Of a DNA stretch of 64,000 nucleotides, positions 9,760 to 16,903 are shown in pieces. Both the position numbers and the translations under genes were made by a program. Below the pieces are notes generated by a model. It ran no database searches. It worked only from the letters and a program-made list of their open reading frames with translations, and was not told the DNA's origin. Within the stretch, counting starts at the first letter, position 1. Each line of letters starts with the position of its first letter. Source of the stretch: Artemia franciscana (lineage: Eukaryota; Arthropoda; Branchiopoda; Anostraca; Artemiidae); the NCBI RefSeq assembly GCF_032884065.1, contig NC_088883.1:34357911-34421910 (forward strand), written 5' to 3'.

Positions 9760-10031
9760 TCTATATAAAAACGAGTTGTGTGGATGCATGTTTGTTTGTT
9801 TGTAAAATGAGCGTTTGCATATGACGTCATTATTAGTACATACGGCTTTGTATATGCACAGACAATGGGAAAGCCAAGAATGTTGTTTATTCGCAATTTT
9901 TACGTAGTTTGAAACACATATGTAAATCTATCTATATTCACAGGTGGGACACAGGGACATAACTACAATGGCGCATAACTAATATGGCGCGTAACGACTT
10001 ACGCGCGCGGGGGGGCTTGGGGGGGCGCGAA
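9760..10031 (+). mobile_element. Mini-Helitron (5' and 3' ends only), 3' tip cut
   Basis: A second-type 5' end at 9760 (TCTATATAAAAACGAGTTGT), one TGACGTCA at 9822-9829, then helicase tail (ICTDNGKAK, NVV), a CACAGGTGGGACACAGGGAC stretch, ATGGCGC repeats and the GC-rich 3' region to GCGCGAAGCG at 10031. It is about 270 bp and almost MITE-like. The distal hairpin and CTAG are missing, because the sequence switches to Rep coding sequence at 10032. Confidence 0.75.
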
Positions 10032-10113
10032 GCGAAGCCAAGAACTGTAAACGGTACTATACATGACACTTACCGTAGTGCATGCCAAGCTCTGAATTTA
10101 TTGGAGAATGACC
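10032..10113 (+). pseudogene. Helitron Rep-helicase scrap
   Basis: It encodes RTVNGTIHDTYRSACQALN and LLEND, identical in position to 4775-4850 of copy B. It is joined abruptly to the 3' end region of the mini-Helitron and cut by the assembly gap. Confidence 0.8.
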
Positions 10114-10213
10114 NNNNNNNNNNNNNNNNNNNNNNNNNNNNNNNNNNNNNNNNNNNNNNNNNNNNNNNNNNNNNNNNNNNNNNNNNNNNNNNNNNNNNNN
10201 NNNNNNNNNNNNN
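10114..10213. other. Assembly gap (100 N)
   Basis: Exactly 100 N, the conventional size for a gap of unknown length. Nearly the same ~240-bp sequence flanks it in opposite orientation, a common reason for assembly failure. Confidence 0.98.
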
Positions 10214-10449
10214 CCAAGCCCCCCCAGGCGCGTAAGTCGTTACGCGCCATATTAGTTACGCGCCATTGTAGTTGTGTCCCTGTGTCCCACCTGTGAATAT
10301 GGATAGATTTATATATGTGTTTCAAACTACGTAAAAATTGCGAATATACAACATTCTTGGCTTTCCCATTGTCTGTGCATATACAAAGCCGTATGTACTA
10401 ATAATGACGTCATATGCAAACGCTCTTTTTACAAACAAACAAACATGCA
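10214..10449 (-). mobile_element. Mini-Helitron, inverted copy
   Basis: The reverse complement of 9790-10010: 3' region (CCAAGCCCCCCCAGGCGCG, TACGCGCCATATTAG), helicase tail, the TGACGTCA at 10405-10412 and the GTTTGTTTGTTTGT tract. The extreme 5' TCTATATAAAAACG is missing. Confidence 0.75.
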
Positions 10450-10975
10450 CAAGAACAACTTGAAAACAGGCAAGCAAACATGCACAAGAACAACTTGAAA
10501 ACAGGCTTGCGTCTCAAAGAGAAATTACCAAAAAAATCGTGCTGAGGAATCACAAGAACAACTTGAAACCTGGCTCGTGGCTCAAAGAGATAATACCAAA
10601 AGAAAGCATGCCGAGAAATCACAAGAACAACGTGAAAACAGGCTTGAGGCTCAAAGAGAAATTACCGAAAAAAAAATCATGCCGAGGAATCGCAAGAACG
10701 ACGTGAAAACAGGCTTGTGGCTCAAAGAGATAATGCTAAAAGAAAGCGTGCCGAGGAATAAAAAGAGCAACGTCAAAATTATCGCCTGGCATTCAGGAAC
10801 AGCCCAGTCGATGATTATAGCTTGAGTAGATGCGTTCAAATCGGAACTATGTCTTAAATTTGTCCCAAATGCAAGGCCTTGAAATTTAAGGGAGAAACAA
10901 TGGGAATGTTTTGTGCCTCAGGAAAAGTTAAACTTCCTCTACTGGTTGCACCACCAGAGCCATTGAAGACTTTAT
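10450..10975 (+). pseudogene. Helitron N-terminal ORF remnant
   Basis: Degenerate coiled-coil repeats (AEKSQEQRENRLEAQREIT type) with several frameshifts, then YRLAFRNSPVDDYSLSRCVQ, a TAA stop, ICPKCKALKFKGETMG and PPEPLKTL before TAA. It is the same first ORF as 7070-7843 but belongs to a different sublineage (ENRLEAQRE rather than GNRLEADRE). A ~37-bp direct duplication (ACATGCACAAGAACAACTTG) lies at 10443-10500. Confidence 0.78.
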
Positions 10976-10979
10976 AACG

Positions 10980-11215
10980 TTACAGACTTAGACACCGGGA
11001 CACTAATGACGACCGGGACACAATGAATATAAATAACGAGCAGGACACTCAAAGAGAATTTACATACCGAGACACCTGGACACAAATGGCGACCGGGACA
11101 CCAGGACACAGGGAATATAAATGACGGCCGGGACACAGGGACAAAACTACAGCGGGGAATCCGGAAGGGCACTGGGGGGATATATAAAAGACGACGGGGA
11201 CACAGGGAATATTTG
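10980..11215 (+). repeat. Helitron minisatellite
   Basis: GACCGGGACACAATGAATAT, GGGACACAGGGAATATAAATG and CTCAAAGAGAATTTACA units, as elsewhere in the cluster. They link the first-ORF remnant directly to the helicase tail at 11220. Confidence 0.8.
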
Positions 11216-11217
11216 AT

Positions 11218-11410
11218 TAGCAATGACGGTCAACAAAACTCAAGGGCAATCATTAGAAAAATGCGGTATACATCTGAATACGGATTGTTTTCCCATGGAC
11301 AGTTATATGCTACATATTCAAGAGTCGGTAAACCCGACAATCTATCTATATGCACAGACAATGGGACAGCGAAGAATGTTGTATATTCGCAATTTTTTCG
11401 TAGTTAAAAA
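11218..11410 (+). pseudogene. Helitron helicase C-terminal remnant
   Basis: It encodes VNKTQGQSLEKCGIHLNTDC, then a frameshift (one T lost in GTTTTCCC) and FSHGQLYATYSRVGKPDN to NVVYSQFFRS before TAA. Motif VI ACSRVG is changed to TYSRVG. Confidence 0.8.
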
Positions 11411-11429
11411 TATATAAATATCTATCTGT

Positions 11430-11571
11430 ATTCACAGGTGGGACACAGTGACACAACTACAATGGCGCGTAACTAATATGGCACGTAACGACTTACGTGG
11501 GTGGCGGGGGGGGGGGGTCCTTGGGGGGGGGGGGGGGTGCAAAGCGCCAAACCAACTGTTAGTATAATATA
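11430..11571 (+). other. Helitron 3' terminal region with long G runs
   Basis: CACAGGTGGGACACAGTGAC and GGCGCGTAAC repeats, then G runs at 11506-11517 and 11523-11537, then TGCAAAGCGCC, ACCAACTGTTAG and T. The hairpin is degraded. It ends the element whose first ORF and helicase tail precede it. Confidence 0.7.
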
Positions 11572-11572
11572 A

Positions 11573-11595
11573 GTTTCAGTGGGTGCAACTGAAAC
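11573..11595. other. Short perfect hairpin
   Basis: GTTTCAGT, loop GGGTGCA, ACTGAAAC: an 8-bp perfect stem just outside the Helitron 3' end. No function is evident. Confidence 0.5.
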
Positions 11596-12023
11596 CTAAT
11601 AAGGAACAATTTATAGCAAAGAATCGTTACGATATTTATATTATGATAAAAAAAAATGTATGAGAATAAAACTGCAAACATATTTAGGATGTTTTAGTGG
11701 CATCCGGGTTGCAGCTGGCTAGCAGCCTAGTAAGAGATGATCACGTCCCATAGTAAAAAACAAAATAGCCCCTAACCTAGTGGAAAAGAGACAAATAGAC
11801 CCTTGGCTTGTATAACAAGGAATATATATTGGTTTGAAAATCAAGAAAATTGGCTTTAACCACAATATTCTCCATCAAGGACATCTTTTTTTCTTTCTAC
11901 TTCGTTCACTGTGATGGCTGGCCACTGGAAAATCACGGAGAGCTGTTTAATGGGTCATCTTAGAGGAAATTGCTATACCTAGTGCCTTTTACAATTAATT
12001 TTTTTTAAATAGATTCACTTTCT
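11596..12023. other. No gene seen
   Basis: AT-rich spacer between a Helitron 3' end and the foldback element. I see no ORF, RNA gene or repeat unit that I can name. Confidence 0.5.
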
Positions 12024-13199
12024 ACAAAAAAAATGCATTTTCATGTGCAAACTTGATGAATGATGATGATGATTGTTGGATGTATATGACGTAATAAGTA
12101 AACGGAATATTTATACATGTATATCTTTCGACAGGATAATTTTATTTCATTTTAGATCTCAGTTTAGTTAAGTTAAGCTATTATATTAAATAGAAACATT
12201 TTGATGGTATCTGAGCCGTACTTTTAATTTTTATCTATCCATCTATATAAAATATGCTGTTTGTTTGTTTGTTTGTTTATTTGTTTGTACCTCTCTTTGT
12301 GCCTCTGTTAATATACTGTACTTATTCACTTCTGTTCTCTAAAAGATCTACTGTGGTTTTTTTTTTTTGAGCGATCAACAATTACAATTCAAAGTAAATA
12401 AAAAAAAAAATCCCACAGATCATACCCAGAAAAGTTGAAATATTATAATACTGCCACTAAAACTAACGCTACTGCTATTAATTGATACTTCAGCTACTAT
12501 GAACTAGTGCTCTTTTGTTTTTATATCATTTTTTTGACGTCTTTTTCATCATTTTGACGTCTTTTTCATTTATTTTATTTTATTTTCGTTTTTTTTCATT
12601 TTCATTTATTTTATTTTCATCATTTTGACGTCTGCGTTTACATTAGCCCATACAGATCTTTTTTTTAACTACTACTATTAATTAATATTCCAATTAGTAT
12701 GAGCTAGCGTTCGTTCTTTATGCCAATTCTCATTTGGCATTTTCTTAAACTTGTTTTTTCTTAAACAAAAGTTTTTTCTTTTCTTGTGATTTTCTTAAAC
12801 ATGTTTTTCTCTTTTGGTTATTATGGGCTGCACTTCGTATTTTACATGGTTTTAGCTACAGCTGCAATAATGATGCAAAATATTTCAAATTCGTTCTTTA
12901 CTGTAAAACCTAGATTGCATAACCACTCTAGAAACCCCTTCACACCTTTAAGTTACTATAGGCAAGAGTTTGCTCTTTACTGTAACTAGCTACCGCTGCA
13001 ACTACGATTCCGACGATTCTTGAATCGAATCGAAATTGATTCTTGTAATTATGTATTCCTGATATTTTTGCTTGTCGAAAGATAAACGTGTATAAATATT
13101 TCATTCACGTATTAAGTCATATATGGTTATAAACTATATGATTATAACGTCATTCATCAAGATTTTACACGAAAATACAGTTTTTTTGCTAAAATTAAT
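12024..13199. mobile_element. TIR-type / foldback element, about 1.2 kb
   Basis: The left arm 12024-12133 and right arm 13073-13199 are imperfect inverted repeats. The left has ATGCATTTTCATGTGCAAAC, CTTGATGAATGA, GTATATGACGTAATA and TATTTATACATGTATATC..CTTTCGACA. The right reads TGTCGAAAGATAAACGTGTA, TAAATATTTCATTCACGTA and TCATTCATCAAG in reverse complement order. The interior is AT-rich and holds 3-4 degenerate direct units (ACTACTATGAACTAGTGC, AGTATGAGCTAGCGTTCG and similar) but no transposase. A non-autonomous DNA transposon is most likely. Confidence 0.65.
12242..12310 (+). mobile_element. Helitron-like 5' end remnant (weak)
   Basis: TCTATATAAAATATGCTGTT is followed by five GTTT units and a CCTCTCTTTGTGCCTCTG stretch. 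The layout resembles the second-type Helitron 5' ends at 8727 and 9760, but there is no 3' partner. Confidence 0.35.
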
Positions 13200-13469
13200 T
13201 ATATTTTAAAAACTACTATAAGCCCGAAAACATGTTGATAATATTAATTTTTTTCAGCCTAAAAAAGGATGCAGAAGCAAATACAACACAGGACTTGACA
13301 AATAGATTATATATATAACTAGCTGTTGGTGAGGCGCTTAACGCCCTCCCCCCCGTGCTTAAGTCGTTACGCGCCATATTAGTCACGCGCCTTTGTAGTT
13401 GTGTCCCTATGTCCCACCATATCTATATATATAAAAATAAGTTGTCTGTCTGTGTGTCTGTCTGTCAGG

Positions 13470-13541
13470 TGACGTCATGTTTCTGTGTCGACTGACGTCA
13501 TGAAGTTAGTTGTCGTCATTTTTGCTATGACGGTGACGTCA
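13470..13541. promoter_or_regulatory. Three CRE-like TGACGTCA palindromes, element D
   Basis: Perfect TGACGTCA at 13470-13477, 13493-13500 and 13534-13541, the last 43 bp before the ORF start at 13585. They are conserved in copy C at the same spacing. Confidence 0.55.
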
Positions 13542-13584
13542 TTAAAGATATTTAAGACATATATGTTCACGTAGAAATCTATTA

Positions 13585-13935
13585 ATGTTTAGCTTTAAAA
13601 TGACTGATGAACTTACAATGGCAAAAGTCGATGAAGATGCTCAAAGAGTCTATGCCAAAAAACTTGCTGCTGATAGAGAAAGTCAGAAAAGAAAGCGTGC
13701 CGAGGAATCAAAAGAACAGCAAGGAAACAGGCTTGAGGCTAAAGAACGCAAAACCGCGCAGTTAGATGAAGATCCACCTGGACAGCGAGAGTCAAAACAT
13801 ATCAAAACTGAAAATGATAGCGATGATGATTGGGTTTGGGATTTTGACTTGGATAAGGTCATCAATGCCTACCAGATTTTAGTTAAAAAAACAAAGGTTC
13901 GGCGATATGTATTTAATAGTGAAGCTGAAAAATAA
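13585..13935 (+). CDS. Intact small Helitron ORF, acidic C-terminus
   Basis: It encodes 116 residues. Residues 1-50 match the start of the Helitron first ORF (MTDELTMAKVDEDAQRVY, KKLAADRESQKRKRAEESK, one coiled-coil repeat only). The rest differs from the autonomous protein: a linker with GQRESKHIKTEN, an acidic/aromatic block DSDDDWVWDFDLDKVINAY and a basic end KKTKVRRYVFNSEAEK. No known domain is recognised. The first ATG is chosen because copy C starts at the same place. A broken relative of the tail lies at 6640-6837 on the other strand, so this alternative ending was carried by more than one element. An ATG 15 codons in (ATGACTGATGAAC) is an alternative start. Confidence 0.6.
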   Translation: MFSFKMTDELTMAKVDEDAQRVYAKKLAADRESQKRKRAEESKEQQGNRLEAKERKTAQLDEDPPGQRESKHIKTENDSDDDWVWDFDLDKVINAYQILVKKTKVRRYVFNSEAEK

Positions 13936-14326
13936 AGAAGAAAAAGAAAACTGAAAAAAGAAAAAATGTAAAAAACTAAAAAATACTAAAAAGAAAAAAC
14001 ACTCAAAGAGAAATTACAGACCGGGACACAAATGACGACCGGGACAGAGGGAATATAAATAAACAAATGACGACCGGGACACAGGGAATATAAATAACGA
14101 CCGGGACACTCAAAGAGAAATTACAGACTGGGATACCGGTACACAAATGACGACCGGGACACAGGGAATATAAATGACGACCAGGACACAGGTATTTAAG
14201 AATATCGTTCAAAGACAAATTTTTAAATGTAAGAAGACCGTTGAAAGAGAAATTTCTAATTGTAAAATGACTGAAGAACCTACAATGGCAACACCCGAGG
14301 AAGCTGCTCAAAACGAATGTATTCAA

Positions 14327-14400
14327 GCCGAAGTAGCTGAGTTGGTAAAGCGTTATGTTTCAGGTTTTAGGTCCGAGAGGCTCCAGGTTTGAACCTTGGC
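14327..14400 (+). other. tRNA-like segment, copy 2 (class II tRNA features)
   Basis: GCCGAAG at 14327-14333 can pair with CCTTGGC at 14394-14400 (six of seven pairs, one of them G-U). The A box TAGCTGAGTTGG at 14334-14345 fits the Pol III consensus. The B-box-like GGTTTGAACCT lies near 14387-14397. The ~40-nt spacing is that of Leu/Ser tRNAs with a long variable arm. It sits in Helitron element D, and a poorer copy is at 1535. It is probably a captured tRNA-derived sequence. Pol III activity is unproven. Confidence 0.45.
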
Positions 14401-14524
14401 TTTAGCATTAATACAAAAGAAGAAAAAAACTAAAAAAGGTAAAAACTACAAAAAAACTAATATGGCGTGTAACGACTTACGCGCGCGGGGGGCTTGGGGG
14501 GTGCGAAGCGCCCCACCAACTAGG

Positions 14525-14560
14525 TGTTGGGGTGGCGCAAAGCGCCACCCCAACAGCTAG
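14525..14560 (+). other. Helitron 3' terminal hairpin and CTAG
   Basis: TGTTGGGGTGGCGC (14525-14538), loop AAA, GCGCCACCCCAACA (14542-14555): a perfect 14-bp stem, then G and CTAG at 14557-14560. Just upstream is a second end-like motif GCGCCCCACCAACTAG (CTAG at 14519-14522), the point at which other copies here appear to stop. Confidence 0.9.
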
Positions 14561-14581
14561 TATATGTATATATGTCCCACC

Positions 14582-14592
14582 ATATATATGTT

Positions 14593-14690
<98 letters not shown>
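14582..14690. repeat. (TA)n then (TG)n microsatellite
   Basis: TA repeats from 14582 to 14670 with small interruptions, then ten TG units at 14671-14690. It lies within the minus-oriented Helitron. Confidence 0.95.
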
Positions 14691-14691
<1 letters not shown>

Positions 14692-14768
14692 TTAACTACG
14701 TAAAACTTGCGAATATACAGCATTCTCTGCTGTCCCATTGTCAGTGCATATAAATAGATTGTCAACCC

Positions 14769-15470
14769 GAATCAAACAGTTCGTGGTAACGAACTGTAGT
14801 AAGGAGCGACCCGGCTCAATAGTAACCAAAACTCTATAAAATGGATACCAATTTTGATACCAATAGCTACATTAAAAGAATCGCATTTTAATGCTGGTTT
14901 TAAATATATAAGTTTCATCAAGTTTAGTCTTACCCATCAAAAGTTACGAGCCTGAGAAAATGTGCGTTATTTTAGAAAATAGGGGGAAACCCCCCTAAAA
15001 GTCATAGATTCTTAACAAAAATCACACCATGAGATTCAGCGTATCAGAGAACCCTACTATAGAAGTTTCGAGCTCCTATCTACAAAAATGTGGAATTTTA
15101 CGTTTTTTTTGCCAGAAGGCAGATCACGGATGCGTGTTTATTTGTTTTTTTGTTTTTTTTTCCCAGGGGTGATCGTATCGACCCAGTTGTCCTAAAATGT
15201 TGCAAGAGGGCTCATTCTAACGGAAATGAAAAGTTCTAGTGCCCTTTTTAAGTGACCAAAAAAATTGGAGGGCACCTAGGCCCTCTCCCACGCTAATGAT
15301 TTTTCCAAAGTCAACGGATCAAAATTCTGAGATAGCCATTTTATTCAACGTAGTCGAAAAATCTTATAACTATGTCTTTGGGGACGACTTACTCCCCCAC
15401 AGTCCTCGTGGGAGGGGCAACAAGTTACAAACTTTGACCTGTGCTTACATATAGTAATGGTTATTGGAAA
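14769..15470. repeat. Interspersed repeat family R1, copy 1
   Basis: It starts with a 9-bp perfect hairpin (ACAGTTCGT-GGTA-ACGAACTGT, 14776-14797) and runs through AGTAAGGAGCGACCCGGCTC to TGCTTACATATAGTAATGGT. It aligns along its length with 17735-18420. Shorter diverged relatives are at 15975-16110, 37190-37385 and 39100-39310. There are no coding frames. I associate it from memory with highly repeated Artemia sequence. Confidence 0.75.
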
Positions 15471-15644
15471 GTATACAGGCGTTTTCAGGAGGATTTTTTT
15501 TTGACTGGGGGGAGGGGTTGAGAAGAGGGGGATATGCTGGGGGAACTTTCCATCGAGAATTTGTCATGGAAGAAGAAAATTTCCATGAAGGGAGAGCAGG
15601 ATTTACTAGCATTATTTAAAAAAAAAACAATTAAAAAATAAATG

Positions 15645-15905
15645 TGAAAAAGCTTTTTCAGCTGGAAGTAAGGAACAGCAATAAAACTTAAAACAAACAG
15701 AAATTATTACCCATATGAGGGGCTCACCTCCTTCTAATACCTCGCTCTTTAGGCTAAAGTATTTTTAGTAGTTTAAACTATTTATTCTACGGCTTTTGTG
15801 ATTCCGGGGTCATTCTTAATGAATTGGGATAAAATTTAAGCTTTAGTGTAAAGAGCGAGGTACTGACGATGGGGCGAATCCCCTCATATATGTAATAAAA
15901 ACATG
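15645..15905. repeat. Foldback repeat family R2, copy 1
   Basis: The left arm includes TTTTCAGCTGGAAGTAAGGA, CCCATATGAGGGG and CTCGCTCTTTAGGCTAAAG. The right arm answers with CTTTAGTGTAAAGAGCGAG and CCCCTCATATATG. It is less symmetric than the copy at 16207-16486. Confidence 0.65.
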
Positions 15906-16206
15906 AGAATACAAAAGCTCTTTACGTAAGCTAATTTATAAGTTACGTAAATCTTTTACCAATAAAAAGATTCGTAAAAAATTAAAAGTTCTAGTTGCCT
16001 TTTTAATTAACCAAAAAATTGGAGGGCAACTAGGCTTCGTCCCCCGCTCTTTTTTTCTCAAAATCATTCGATCAAAATATGAGAAAGCCATTTATCCCCC
16101 CCCCAAAAAAAAAAAATATGCAAATTTCGTTTTGATTATTCCTCTGCGGAGAGCCAAAATCAAAACATGCATTGATTCAAAAACGTTCAGAAATTAAATA
16201 AAAAAA
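15906..16206. repeat. R1-related diverged repeat and A-rich spacer
   Basis: 15975-16110 echoes R1 (AAGTTCTAGTTGCCTTTTTA, AAAAAATTGGAGGGCAACTA). The rest is AT-rich with short C and A runs. No gene. Confidence 0.5.
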
Positions 16207-16486
16207 ACAAGTTTTTTCAACTGAAAGTAAGGAGCGATATTAAAACTTAAAACGAACAGAAATTACTTCGTATATGAAAAGGGCTGCTTCCTCATCAACG
16301 TCCCGCTCTTTACGCTAAAGTTTTTTACTGTTTTAAAAAGAAGAATTGAGAGAAAGAGTCAAACTTTAGCGTAAAGAACGGGGCGCTGATGAGGAAGCAG
16401 CCTCTTTCATATACGAAGTAATTTCTGTGCGTTTTAAGTTTTAATGTCGCTCCTTACTTTCAGTTAAAAAAAACTTGTTTTTTTTT
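16207..16486. repeat. Foldback repeat family R2, copy 2 (near-palindrome)
   Basis: Arms of about 115 bp are inverted around a ~45-bp centre. The left arm has CAACTGAAAGTAAGGAGCGA, ACGAACAGAAATTACTTCGT and GCTCTTTACGCTAAAG. The right has CTTTAGCGTAAAGAACGG, ATACGAAGTAATTTCTGTGC and TCGCTCCTTACTTTCAGTT. As RNA or single-stranded DNA it would form a very stable hairpin. Confidence 0.85.
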
Positions 16487-16569
16487 TTTATTTAATTACT
16501 ATCTAACATCCCTTAACTCTATGACTATCTACCATAGCTTTGCCTTTGGATGAATGAACAGATGATAAT

Positions 16570-16620
16570 TTTGGGTTTCATTGACTATTTCAACAAGTGA
16601 AATAGTCAATGAAACCCAAA
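16570..16620. other. Perfect 23-bp hairpin
   Basis: The arm 16570-16592 (TTTGGGTTTCATTGACTATT...) and its exact reverse complement at 16598-16620 flank a 5-nt loop ACAAG. There are no mismatches. It could be a recent inverted duplication, an RNA hairpin or an assembly foldback. Confidence 0.85.
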
Positions 16621-16753
16621 TTTCAATAACAGAACCTTGAATTTTAGTTGCTCATACATTAAAATGAAAACTTTACTTCACATTCATATGATATGGTCTC
16701 TTACTATATCATATCTATGCTAGGCACTCTGAATACAGGGGTACAGCTAATGT

Positions 16754-16886
16754 ATTGTATTGTATCAGATTAACGACGCTTCTTGACGACAAAGATCCCT
16801 GCGTCGGCCCTGCAGTGCAAGCATGATTCGATCTCTGGGTCCCGTATTACCAAGCTAAGGTCAAACACACTGCGCCACCGCAGGAC
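16754..16886 (-). mobile_element. tRNA-derived SINE with 14-bp target-site duplication
   Basis: On the minus strand it starts GTCCTGCGGTGGCGCAGTGT (A-box-like TGGCGCAGTGTG), has a B-box-like GATCGAATC about 35 nt later, and GCAGGGC, which pairs fully with the first seven bases GTCCTGC. After a non-tRNA body it ends in an ATACAATACAAT-type tail. Perfect duplications GGTACAGCTAATGT at 16740-16753 and 16887-16900 bracket it. Tail, TSD and Pol III boxes together make a short, complete 133-bp SINE. Confidence 0.82.
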
Positions 16887-16903
16887 GGTACAGCTAATGT
16901 TTT

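Larger units (their letters stand above)
7818..9910 (+). repeat. Tandem duplication of helicase 3' part plus second-type Helitron 5' end
   Basis: The block 7818-8875 (helicase half, (TCTA)n, 5' end, ICRDNGKAKNVVYSQF piece) is repeated as 8893-9910. Offsets are 1075 bp before and 1033 bp after a 42-bp deletion in the second copy. Identity is very high, with single-base differences only. Confidence 0.85.
13422..14560 (+). mobile_element. Complete non-autonomous Helitron (element D), 1139 bp
   Basis: It begins TCTATATATATAAAAATAAG at 13422 with A before it, and ends with a perfect 14-bp-stem hairpin plus G-CTAG at 14560 with T after it. This is the A|T insertion expected for Helitrons. Contents in order are three TGACGTCA sites, an intact 116-codon ORF (13585-13935), an A-rich tract, minisatellite (14000-14200), a second short reading frame (MTEEPTMATPEEAAQNE), a tRNA-like segment and the 3' end. 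There is no Rep or helicase, so it would need the enzyme from another copy. Confidence 0.88.
13319..14768 (-). mobile_element. Minus-oriented Helitron, split by element D
   Basis: The minus-strand 3' end is at 13319: CACCAACAGCTAG followed by T (CTAG at 13319-13322), with a GGCGTTAAGCGCC hairpin. It runs to 13421, is interrupted by 13422-14560, and resumes after 14561 with a (TA)n/(TG)n tract and the helicase tail at 14696-14768 (minus strand FICTDNGTA-like and VYSQVLRS). It is truncated at about 14768. Confidence 0.75.

Noticed and set aside
10114..10213. Open frames across the N run
   Set aside because: They exist only because N is not read as a stop.
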